Below, piece after piece: positions 31,453 through 41,026 of a DNA stretch of 64,000 bases (the first letter of the stretch is position 1; each line of letters begins with the position of its first letter). The stretch lies in NCBI GenBank assembly GCA_002077045.2, contig KZ111166.1:117081-181080 (forward strand), given 5' to 3'. The DNA is from Rachicladosporium sp. CCFEE 5018. Lineage: Eukaryota; Ascomycota; Dothideomycetes; Cladosporiales; Cladosporiaceae. A program made the position numbers and the translations under genes. Under the pieces are notes generated by a model. That model worked only from the letters and a program-made list of their open reading frames with translations. It did no database searches and was not told the origin of the DNA.

Positions 31453-33450
31453 CGCGCTGATCCAGCGCTGCTTTGGTTCGCCGTGACCTGTATATGTAGC
31501 AATGTAACAAGAGCACTAGCCAGAAATGACCACCACTCGATCATGTGCAGCATCATTCTTGAGTTTCATTTGAGATCATATGTTGGTGATTAGACTTGCG
31601 GCAGTCTGGCTGACTACTGACAGGGATCCAGGACCGTGACAGCACCCCCACAGACCGTCACTTCCACGGGCATTCACTATAGTCGCGTCTCTTCGTGAAT
31701 GACTCCTTCACTTCGCCTCTACATTCCTCATGAACTATCGACTGCCATCCTACCGATCGATAGCGCGGGTGCAGTTGACTAGGTAGACCACATTGACCTA
31801 CCCACCACCCCAGTCTCCTCCGCTACAGCATCGATCATGAGCCTCAAGATCAAGATCGGTGGCGGTGGAAGTGGCAGCGCGAGTGGACAGCCTTCTACTC
31901 CTGCAGCGGCGACACCATCAAGCGGCGGTGGCTTCAAGTTGAAGTTCTCAAGGCCCGCACAGTCTCCCGCGCCTTCTCATGACCCAGTAGTCGACCAGGG
32001 CAACGTTGACGGCGCGAAGAAGAAGCGCAACTATGCGCGCAAAGACCGGGATACAGACTCGAAGAAGCGCCAAGCGGACGACGACAGCATCTCACCCGCT
32101 CCAAAGCGTCCCGCCAATGAGACTCTCGAGCGAAAGCCTTCCCTCCTGATCAAGCTGCCTCACAAGGCAGCACCTCCAGCAGCACATGTACCCGCTAAGA
32201 CGAAGATTAGCTTAAAGAAGAAAGTGTCGCAAGCTCCAAAGCAGATACTCAGGTCACTGCATGTTCGGGGTCAGGCGCCGGAGCGGATACCGGGAAACGC
32301 GTACGACAGTGAAGATAGCGAGAGGGAGAAGGATCCGTCGATCGAGCAGCATCTCGTCTTACGCATGCAGCCGGGTGAAGACTGCGACTACCTACGCAAT
32401 GCGATCAACGAGCGGAAGATTGGCATACCACTGGCAGACGGAGGCGCAGACGCGATGATCAGGTTCATAGACCGCGACTTCAGGCGCGCGGTCATCACTA
32501 TCAAGGGTAGGATGTACGCGGCGGCAATGGTCGATCTCCCGAATATCGTCGAGACGATGAAGAGCTGGGACAGGAAAGCGTTCTACAAGGTGTCGGATCT
32601 CAGCCAGATGCTGCTCGTCCTCGGTCGTTGCAGCGACGATCACGAAGCTAAGAGCATGCCACTGCCTGCGCGTGTAGTTGATCCAACGACGATGCAGTTC
32701 GCACACGGTCTTACGCCACCCATGCACTGGGTTCGCAAACGACGGTTCCGCAAGCGACTGAGCTACAGAGATACGGCGAACGTGGAAGAAGAAGTCAACA
32801 AGCTCATCGCAGACGATGACAGAGCACTCGCAGACGGAGGCTCCACGAGCTTCGAGATGATTAGCCGCGAGTCACTCGAGCGGTCCGCAGAGCCAGAAGA
32901 CAGTCAACTCTACGATGACGAAGATGACGCCGAAGGTGAAGCCATGTCTACAATCGAGACTGGCAATGCCGAAGACACAGAGCAGTACGAAGAGGAAGAG
33001 GAGATGGGCGAAGAAGACATGGACCGATTGTTCGACGCAGACCAGGAAGTCACGACCGTCGCGACTCCTCAAGCCATCACCGCCACTTCCAACCAACTCC
33101 AATCCACAGTCACCTCACCCAATGGCAACGAAACACCTACCACAGCTCCCACGCCCCTCGACGCCAACTCCCCAGCCGAAACTCCGGCTCAATCCAGCGG
33201 CGACGATGACGACGACGAATATTCTTCCGACGAGGAGTCTATCGTTGATGAGGATGCTGTCGCGCGTGCTGCTGAGCGCGCGCAGCAGATGGAGGAGATT
33301 CACGACCTGGAGAAGGAAGTGGAGTTGCAGAAGCAGAGGATCGCGGCGCAGAAGAATCAGCTTTTGAGGGATAAGATGGGGCGGCAGCTGGCGAGTTTGG
33401 GGGAGGATTTGAGGATCAAGAGGGAGGGTTTGGGGATTGGGGAGGGTGAT
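31300..33450. repeat. Near-identical duplicated tract iii (B), partner 60361-62515
   Basis: Ankyrin 3' end, the 384-bp ankyrin-TAF7 spacer and TAF7 align closely with block C, with only scattered changes. Just beyond the TAF7 stop the sequences separate; the amidase 3' parts that follow are homologous but clearly more diverged. Confidence 0.88.
31453..31836 (+). promoter_or_regulatory. TAF7 upstream region, copy B
   Basis: 384-bp spacer. Conserved with 60514-60898. Contains a CCGATCGATAG stretch near 31755 and pyrimidine-rich CCACCACCCCAGTCTCCTCC just before the ATG. No TATA box seen. Confidence 0.4.
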
Positions 33451-33465
33451 GGGGAGGAGGTGTAA
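31837..33465 (+). CDS. TAF7: TFIID subunit TAF7, copy B
   Basis: Intronless, 542 aa. Basic Gly/Ser/Lys-rich N-terminus, then the TAFII55 N-terminal domain at about residues 165-320: EQHLVLRMQPGEDCDYLRNAI, GRMYAAAMVDLPNIVETMKSWD, FYKVSDLSQML, and GLTPPMHWVRKRRFRKRL, all hallmark TAF7 blocks. Acidic low-complexity region, then a C-terminal coiled coil (EEIHDLEKEVELQKQRIAAQKNQLL). TAF7 sits in TFIID with TAF1 and restrains its activity in Pol II initiation. Second copy at 60899. Confidence 0.93.
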   Translation: MSLKIKIGGGGSGSASGQPSTPAAATPSSGGGFKLKFSRPAQSPAPSHDPVVDQGNVDGAKKKRNYARKDRDTDSKKRQADDDSISPAPKRPANETLERKPSLLIKLPHKAAPPAAHVPAKTKISLKKKVSQAPKQILRSLHVRGQAPERIPGNAYDSEDSEREKDPSIEQHLVLRMQPGEDCDYLRNAINERKIGIPLADGGADAMIRFIDRDFRRAVITIKGRMYAAAMVDLPNIVETMKSWDRKAFYKVSDLSQMLLVLGRCSDDHEAKSMPLPARVVDPTTMQFAHGLTPPMHWVRKRRFRKRLSYRDTANVEEEVNKLIADDDRALADGGSTSFEMISRESLERSAEPEDSQLYDDEDDAEGEAMSTIETGNAEDTEQYEEEEEMGEEDMDRLFDADQEVTTVATPQAITATSNQLQSTVTSPNGNETPTTAPTPLDANSPAETPAQSSGDDDDDEYSSDEESIVDEDAVARAAERAQQMEEIHDLEKEVELQKQRIAAQKNQLLRDKMGRQLASLGEDLRIKREGLGIGEGDGEEV

Positions 33466-33566
33466 AGGGCGGGCTGCTGAATGAAGCTGAGATAGGATGA
33501 GCTCAAAGTAGCCAATCAGCAAAAGTCACGTCAAGCGGCGAGGGCGATGAGTAAGGTTTGATCTCA

Positions 33567-34176
33567 CTACAAGGACGACTTCCACCCTCCTTCCGCCTCA
33601 GATACCTGTCCAACACTTTTACTCACAGCCAGTAAACGCCTGTCATGGTATCTTGGAGCCACCAATGAAACGCCGATCGGCATGCCATGACAACCCGCGA
33701 AGCCTGGCACGTTCACAACAGGGGTATGTAGTGCCTATGTCAATGTCAGCTCTCGCTCCCTTTACCGGCATAGGACAGGTACTTACCGTCCACGTGGTAC
33801 AAAACGCCGCACTCCCTGTACCCCCAATCCCCTCGGGCGCCTCATCAGGCACGCTCGGCGTGATGACCGCCACATATTTCCCAAGGATCTCATCGACGAC
33901 GGGTCTCGCAGCAGCTACCTTATCGAAAGCTTCCAGCTGCGCTTTCCGCGTGATCTTCTCTGTGTTTCCGACGTGACCCACGAGTTGAGAGGAGATCTGC
34001 GATCTGTCGACAGTGTACTCGGGTAAGAAAGCGGTGCGTCCGTCGGAGGAGAGGACTGTGGCGTGCGATTTGGGGAGATTGTCGAGGGCGGTAGGGAGTG
34101 AGATTTCGGTGACTTCGGCGCCGTGGTTGCGGAGGAGATCTGCGGCTTTCGAGAGGGTTGCTTCGCCGCCTGAGCC
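33567..34176 (-). pseudogene. Amidase-signature enzyme, 5'-truncated 3' part (copy B)
   Basis: Exons 33787-34176 and 33567-33734, with a 52-nt intron with a good GTAAGT donor. It codes the C-terminal third of an amidase: GGEATLSKAADLL, HATVLSSDGRTAFLPEYTVDRSQ, AVITPSVPDEAPEGIG, then across the intron a TPVVNVPGFAGCHGMPIGVSLVAP ending. The N-terminal two thirds, including the SGSSSG / Ser-Ser-Lys catalytic part, is absent: upstream of 34176 the sequence switches to a deacetylase gene. It cannot code an active amidase. Compare copy C (62658-64000). Confidence 0.82.
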
Positions 34177-34765
34177 GCCTCGCACACCTGGGGGATCAGA
34201 GCACGACTCTGCGGTGAGGGACGTCCATAGTACCACCCGTGTGGGGCATAGTCGGAGAGCTTATTTACGCTAGTGATGCCTTCGCGGATATGTTGCTTCT
34301 CTGCTTCGACAGAGAGGTTCGAATGGTCTATCCAGCGGTCGGCATGGCTTGCCACATCGTGACCCATTTCGACGCAGCGCGTGACGACCTCCGGCTGCTC
34401 TTCACAAGCCTTCGCCACAGCACATAGCGTGGACTTCATCTTATAGTCGTTGAACAACTAGCACAGCCTCCACCATCCCCTTCTCGAACCATACTCGAAG
34501 TCCGACTCGCCACTGTAGCTGCGCTCGTCGATGTCGGGCGCTGCTGGGTACTCTCTCAAGTTCGTCTCGGAAACACCATCGCCAAGAAAGACTGAGCGCT
34601 CGCCACCCTGCGTGGTGTCAATGTGGTTGCGGAGAAGTGATATCGAAGGCGATCTACCTCTTCGTAGTTGATGACGAATGACACTGCGATCTTCGCTTGT
34701 TTTGACCACCTCAGACCCTTAAGACCTTTCTCTCCATAGCCCTTGAACTTGCGAGGGCAGGATGA
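34177..34765 (-). pseudogene. Polysaccharide deacetylase (PuuE/allantoinase-like) fragment, decayed
   Basis: On the minus strand, from about 34765: KFKGYGEKG, KIAVSFVINYEE, a likely intron, then GGERSVFLGDGVSE, FEYGSRRGWWRL, an in-frame TAG (34458-34460), then FNDYKMKSTLCAVAKACEE, EMGHDVASHADRWIDH, and YAPHGWYYGRPSPQSR before it stops against amidase sequence at 34177. These are the N-terminal and middle parts of the NodB-fold PuuE family (NYEEG, EYGSR, GHE-ASH, GWYxGR). The C-terminal half is missing and a nonsense codon replaces a residue of the WRL-L-R-L-F segment. The family deacylates small cyclic amides such as allantoin. Confidence 0.75.
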
Positions 34766-35275
34766 GGATGATATATATCTCAGACATCTTCAGCGTGACC
34801 GACAAGTGTGGGCTTTGAAAGCAAGAAGAGTACTACTCCGATTGTGCTGGTAAAGAGATGATTGGTATATCCTTACATGAGTGGCTCTACAAGACCAAGT
34901 ACTTCAGGCGGCTTCATTGATCCCTGGCTGCATCGGGCATCAGTCCATCGGTACCTGGCTAACCTTCACATAGGCATTGACACATAACGGTATCGCTGCA
35001 GCGGTCACGACGGGGAGAGTGTCGGCCTGTACCTGCATGTAGTCATGTAGATGAGCAGTTGGTAGATAAGGACATCGGCTAGTAAGAAGCCCCCAATTCT
35101 GGTCGGCCCATGTTCGGCAGCTCGGGAATCAATCGCTGATCCACTATCGATGGATCTCAAGAAGACACCATTCGATCTGACTGATTCAGGCACTATCGGG
35201 TCGTTCATCCCTCTACCTAGCTGATCGAGGTCGACACCATGCAGTCTCCAGCATAGTACAGCAAGTATGCCGAGC
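34766..35275. other. Intergenic, about 510 bp
   Basis: Between the deacetylase remnant and the stop codon of the large orphan. Nothing recognised; a 67-codon minus-strand ORF (35005-35208) has no family features. Confidence 0.35.
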
Positions 35276-38200
35276 TCACCAGAATGGGATGTAGCCCGCG
35301 TCGTCCTCTACAGCCGACCTGATCTTGCTCTTCCCTTTACGAGCGCGTCCCTTGGTCTTGGGTGGCACGGCCGGCTGTAATATCTCGGTCAGCTCCTCGA
35401 AATCCATGCCGTAGTACTGGCCCAATCCGATATTGTCAAGACCGCAGTCGCCTATGATTTCGCTGAGTGTACGCTCCAGTGCATGTAGCGTCTGCGTCCG
35501 GCGCTCACTGTCTGGCTTCGTCGCAATCTTGAGCAAGCCATCGTTCAACTCAAGCGAAGCCTCCCACCACAGCCGACCACGTTCAAGCATCTCTGCTTCA
35601 GTCCCGGCAACGGCAAGCAACCCGGCCTCTCCATCGGAAGCCTCGTTGATACTGAAAATCAGGTTCCATAATTGATCAACATGCCAGGTTGCTAGGATTT
35701 GCTGATCCACGGGCGGATCTGGGTCTATGTCCGTAGACATGTTCAGCGACTTCAGCGGTATGGCTTGCGAGAAGCGACGCTTCGTAACGACTCGTTGTAC
35801 CGTGAACGCTGGCAGCTCTCCAATGATCGGGACGTCAGCTTCGATGGCTGGTAATCCCATGGCCTCTCCGGGAGTATTGAACGTCTCTGCAAAGGTCTTT
35901 GCAGCATCCAAGAAATCTTCATTTGGCGTCAGACCACCGTTGCGCTGTGGCTGAATCCTAGCATCCCAAACGTAATGAGGATAATGCACGTAGACCGCCG
36001 ATGGCTCTTGCTGAATATGGCTGACATCAACACTGCAAGCTTCATTCCTGCGAACCATGATAAGCCATCGAACTTCGTCAATATTCATGACTTCCACCTC
36101 GTACAAGATCTCGCATCGGAGATCCCATGGTGCTTCTGCAAACCAGGCGTCCACAAGTGACCTTGAGCCTCTATCGTGCTGGCGTGAGAGCATACCAGGA
36201 AGTGACAACAGATGTTGTATGTCTTGTTGAGCAATGGCCATACGGGGCATGAATCCGATTTGCGCTTGGCGATTGTATGGGCCCGTCACATCGTTGTCGT
36301 CGTCGAGCTGACGCTGCATATCGGCCACTGCGACGGCCTGCCTCACAGTCTCAGTCTTTTGCCGATGCGTTAATACGATGCCAAATTGCACTACGAGAGC
36401 TTGTGCGGCTTCGACGTCTTGTGAGAGAAGCAATTTCGACACTCGCTCGGTGAAGATCCCTTGCTGCTCGTCATCAAGATCACTATCACAGATTTCGGCC
36501 TTTTGCTTCATGGAGGCTGCCTGCAAGGGTACAGGCTCCGGCACTTTCCTTGCCTTCGGCATTGGTAATGGATCGGGCAATTCCAGCATCGCTTTGCCCT
36601 TCGATACTGGCTTGCTCGCCTTTGACTTACTTCCCTTGCCATTCTTCGCCTTGTTCTGTGCCTTTTGCTTCATGGTGGAGCGCCGTTTCGGCGGCGCGTA
36701 TGTGTCAGGTCGTAGGCGCTCGATGACCGTATCATCATCACCAGCTCGCTTGTGCGGTCCACGTTCGCAATCTACGATCTTCAACATCTTCGGAGGCAAG
36801 GCTTTGTGCTTAGGCAGCTTCACGGTCGAAGTGGAAATGTTCTCGCTGGTGGCGGTCGGCTCTAAAATGTCGATTAGGAGGCCTTCTGCGTGAGCGTATC
36901 CAGGCTGCCCACTGTCCCCTTGCCACGCCTGTGGCTCGTGCGCTTGCTTCACTGGTAGCCGCATGGATGGGGAGATCCGACACGTTAGGGCAGGGAACTG
37001 CTCAGGGTCCGCACGAAATGCGTTAGCAGCATAGCTGGTGTCAACGAGATGACCTGTACGGGTCTGAGGCTGGGCTGGCACCGCCTTCCCTGCCCAGGGC
37101 TCAGCGCCACCCAACATGGTATCTGCGTACCTGGCGGGTGTCAGACTAGATGTGTGCTGCGCAGCTCTGCGAATCGCATCTCTGTCTTGATGCTTGAGCC
37201 TTGAGGACCCGAGCACATCGCGCAAACTCCTTTCGGGATCGGCATCGGCATGGCGTGCCAACATGAGCTGGTCTCTTGTCCTGAGCGGACGGCTCGTACT
37301 GACAGAGGCTGAAGGCCGACCATTCTCCAGCTCCCACTTGGCCTGGTTCGCAGCATCTCCCATCAGTCCGATACCGTCTACCTGGGCGTAGCGGCGCTCG
37401 TAGGTGGGAAAGGGCTCCTCCACCGTCGCAGGCGTCTCATGAGAAGAAGTCGGAGGGACTGATCCCGGAGTTGCGGTGCCGTCAGTGGATTCTGAGTCGC
37501 TGACGAAGACTTGAGGCATCATGCAAGTGAGAGCGCTGCTTTGTACGTTCGCCTGCCTAACATGGTCGTCGCGAAACTTTTGACCATTGCCTACAAGTTT
37601 TGCGAAGCCTGTCCTGCCCGCATTGCCGGCGCCTCCCGATCCTTCATCGCTTTCCGTCTCTTCAGCAGACTCATCAGACACCTCGTCGTTGACGGCAGGG
37701 CGCTTCAGGAGTGCTGCAAAGGCACCGTCCAGCTGTTCCTTGGTCTGCTCTGGCTCATCGTCCTCGTTCTCGCCCTGACTTGGCATGATCGAGACGCCCT
37801 GCGGCATTCTGATGCGGCCGGAAGTCTCTTTCGTTTGCGTAGCGATCTGCTGGTACCGAATTGCGTCTTTGCTCGGCTCCGGTGCAGCGTCGGGGCTCAG
37901 CAGCTCCGTCGTCTCTCCCATACCCACCAGCCATTGACTCGTCCTGGGCTGTTCGCCGACAAACTCCCAGTGACGCTCGATTGGAGGTGAAGCAGTTATC
38001 AGAGGTAGTTGGGGCTCTTTGCGGATGTTTGTCAAGCGCTCAAGTGGTGGAAAGGGCGTGAGTTCATCGAGCAGCGCGGTGAGATCCATGTGCTCCTGTC
38101 CACTGAGAGGTGACAAGGCTGTGCCAATCTCTCCACTGTAGCAGTATGCCCCTTGCTGCCCATCCCATTGTGATGTACGGACCGTGGTCAGGTTCTTTGT

Positions 38201-38745
38201 GCAAGAGACCGGCACCAAGCCACTGAAACGCGCTCTGAGGTGAACAGGTAGTTGTGAAAGCTGCGTGGCTGAGACCTTCTCACGTGATTTCATGCCATCG
38301 CGTTGCACAACATGGCTGGAAAGCGATACCGGCTCTCTATCGGCTTCGACTGGCTCATCACTGACAATGGGAACCGCGTCATCGTCAAAGCTCGCGTTCA
38401 GTGCACTTTCTCCGAAAAGCTCAACTTGCGGCAGCCGATCTTCTTCACTTGCATCGTCAAGCTCCTGCGCCACGTAGCGATCCGTGACATCGCGAAGCAG
38501 TCCATCGAGAGCCAGGCCATGAGTGCTATGGCAGATCAAAGCGAAGATCTGCAGTGCATGTCAGTGGTGCTTCGGTACAGTCGTGCCATCAAACTGACTT
38601 GGTTGTTTCCATCGTGTACCAGATCCCAAGACGTGCGATCTGCCACGACGTGTGCAGCACCGTCGGTGAAGTGCTTGATGACTGTGCGAGCTGCGCTTGG
38701 AGTAAAGCGGTATAGCGAGCCGTGGACGTAACATGCCTGGTCCAT
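35276..38745 (-). CDS. Large orphan protein, 1139 aa, nuclear-type composition
   Basis: Two exons: 38599-38745 and 35276-38548, with a 50-nt intron (GTCAGT..CTGAC..TGCAG). The first exon (MDQACYVHGSLYRF) makes a small ordered domain together with the start of exon 2 (IFALICHSTHGLALDGLLRDV). The middle 600 residues are charged and low-complexity (acidic EEDEPEQ-type runs, a Lys-rich KAKNGKGSKSK stretch that could be a nuclear signal). The C-terminal 350 residues are ordered: SLVDAWFAEAPWDLRCEILYEVEVMNIDEVRWL, ATWHVDQLWNLIF, LWWEASLELNDGLL. I do not recognise the family. Order at both ends with a disordered basic/acidic middle suggests a chromatin or RNA scaffold; that is a guess. Confidence 0.7.
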
Positions 38746-39118
38746 CGTGCTTCACGCTTTGTCGTCGATTGATGTGTTGTCGAGCAGAGGTGATGTTGCA
38801 GCGGAAGCGGAAGCAGGCAGTCGCGCATGTCCCCGGAGGCAGGCGCGGCGGAAGTCTTGTAGTTAAGAAAGTGCAACCCGGACCACCGCGCCTTCGCTGC
38901 CCGGTGCTCACCATCCTGACATGAATCTGCACTTCATTCACCTGAGACACCCTGATGCACATGGAGCTGTCTGATGTTCGCACAGTCCATGTACAAGCAT
39001 TGGTGGCTCATGTCCAGACTTCACTCCACCTTCGTTATCGGCGACGCCGCATTACAATTATTTCTCACCATCCTAGCCAACGTCCCTTGAGGAAAGTCGA
39101 GAGGCACTCAGTTAACCT

Positions 39119-40024
39119 TCACCCACCCTCCCGCGACTTCTCCACCCCCATCACCCACTTCATCTGATTCGTCACGGTCTCCATATCCTGACTTAACTTC
39201 CTCGTCTTCTCAGTCTCCTCACTCGCAGCCAGCTCCACGCCCTCTTTCCACTCCTCCACGGCCGCCTTGTGCTTCTCGTGCATCTCCACGTACTGCTCGT
39301 GCGCGGTGCAATTCTGCTCGAACACCGCACACATCTGTCCTGAGATCACTGCTAGCCGCGCCACTTTCGGAGCATCCCCGTCTGCATCCTTCCGGAGCTG
39401 TGCGAAGTCCTTGCGAAATCTCCCCGCGCGTTGCTGGTACTCCGTTGACAATTGACGATGGCTCTGCTCCAGTATACTCGCATGTATCGTCGAATGCTTC
39501 GCCTCATCGTGTGCCCGCTGTACCTCCACCCTCGCCGTCTCCACAGCCTCATCCCGCTCCGCCTCCAATCGCCGTGCACGCCCCTCTGCTGCCTCCCTCC
39601 TTGTCCTCTCGACACCCATTTCCTCCTTCATCAATTCGAGCTTGCGGTCCCGGCGCTTGAGAAGTGAAGAGTCCATGTTCTTAGCATGTTGCAAATTGTC
39701 CTTCTCCGTTCTCAGCGCTTCTAGTTGGGGCTGCATGGTCTGGATCGTCCGATCCTGTTCCTGTGATCGGAGTTGCACCAGCTCCAACTCCTTCTTCAGG
39801 CGATCGTTTGCAGCCATGAGCGTTTCGATCACTCGTCCGCTCTTGCCTGCGGTGGTGGCATGGCCGACTGCTGAAGACCATTGGCCGTTCTCAGCCGTTG
39901 GCGAAAGAGACCCTTTGCGAGTAGGATCATCGTGCTTGACATTCTCGACACCTCCACTGTCCTGCCTCGGTGTCGTCCCGTTCATGACTCTCGCTACAGA
40001 GACTCTCCGCTTCTCGCCGATCAT
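39119..40024 (-). CDS. Coiled-coil protein (She3-like)
   Basis: At least 301 aa from ATG 40024 (MIGEKRRVSVARVMN). The frame opens further upstream to a possible acceptor at 40086. A candidate first exon 40163-40259 (ATG 40259, donor GTAGAT) joins it in phase, so the true start may be at 40259. An ETLMAANDRLKKELELVQLRSQEQ start leads into long heptad-rich coiled coils (about residues 70-200), ending EKTRKLSQDMETVTNQMKWVMG. The ETLM-NDRLKKE plus KLELMKEEM...RREAAE pattern resembles fungal proteins annotated SWI5-dependent HO expression protein 3 (She3), an mRNA-transport myosin adaptor. Homology by pattern only; moderately sure. Confidence 0.6.
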   Translation of the reverse strand: MIGEKRRVSVARVMNGTTPRQDSGGVENVKHDDPTRKGSLSPTAENGQWSSAVGHATTAGKSGRVIETLMAANDRLKKELELVQLRSQEQDRTIQTMQPQLEALRTEKDNLQHAKNMDSSLLKRRDRKLELMKEEMGVERTRREAAEGRARRLEAERDEAVETARVEVQRAHDEAKHSTIHASILEQSHRQLSTEYQQRAGRFRKDFAQLRKDADGDAPKVARLAVISGQMCAVFEQNCTAHEQYVEMHEKHKAAVEEWKEGVELAASEETEKTRKLSQDMETVTNQMKWVMGVEKSREGG

Positions 40025-41026
40025 GCCGTTCAGGATGTCAAGATCGGTGGTGTCAAGGCTCACAGACGGCAGCCGATACAGCCTCTCTGCAATTCGAGAG
40101 CATTAGCGTACTGCGGAGATAAAGCGAGTATAGTCTGTGGGAGTTCGGATGCTAGCATCTACCCTCTTTCTTTGTTAACTTCCGCTTCGCACCTTCGCTT
40201 CGATGCAGTAAGCGGTTGATGCCGCGGTGTACTTGCCCTCCGCCTTGTGACAAGAGCATTTGTCAATCGAGTCTTCGCACGTTAGCTTTCCACGCACTTC
40301 AGATGACCACAGAAAGGAATGAGACAGGGGGATGGCGATAGTGAACTTGGGGGGCGTATGGCTGCATCCCAGTGAGTGTTGACAGTTAACGCTCACTTCG
40401 CGCTCACTTCGCGTAGGTATTAAGCTTTGCCTATCGTTTGATAGGCTTTACCGGCCACTCGGTCCGCTCCGGACCCCTAGCCGTGCCTGTCGATCGGTGG
40501 ATCGTGGAGCTTTACAGTCCCCAGTGAGCGCCACTGCTCCAGGTTAGCAACATGGTCAAGAGCTGCTACAGAGAGACTCACAATATCGTACCTCGCCGTG
40601 ATGTTACTGCGAGATGATGAGTTACCGGAAACGCGTTTCGTTTGATAGATGAATTGGGGGAGCGTTCGCAGCGACGCAAGGCAGTGGAGTCGCCATCCTA
40701 ACCGCTTACTCACCGCCGAAGCGGCCATGAGACTTGTCGGAAAGTAAGTTTCTTTACTCGAGACATCTGAGATCGCTTGCGAAGAGTCATGTCTACATGT
40801 TCACATGACAGCTACCTTTGTTGAGGAAAACAGACCGATGAGGTTGACACGAAGCTCAACGACGTTAGGATGCATTGGACACGATGTGGCATTGCTGCCG
40901 ATGAGCAATGAAAGGTTGAAAAAGTGCTCGTGAGCAACGTGTCTCATTCGATCGTATCTGAACCACCTGCCGCGCTGTCTTGAGCCTCTGGTACATTCAT
41001 GTTGTCTATCGCAAGCTTTGAACAGC
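40025..41026. other. Intergenic, about 1 kb (may include a 5' exon of the coiled-coil gene)
   Basis: Contains the candidate first exon at 40163-40259, a tandem GCTCACTTCGC pair (near 40391-40412) and a 7-bp hairpin GCCTATC-GTTT-GATAGGC near 40430. No other gene supported; the hairpin lacks a T-run and is not called a terminator. Confidence 0.35.

Noticed and set aside
40430..40450. 7-bp hairpin that could be a terminator or small RNA
   Set aside because: No T-run, eukaryotic context, and no further structure around it.
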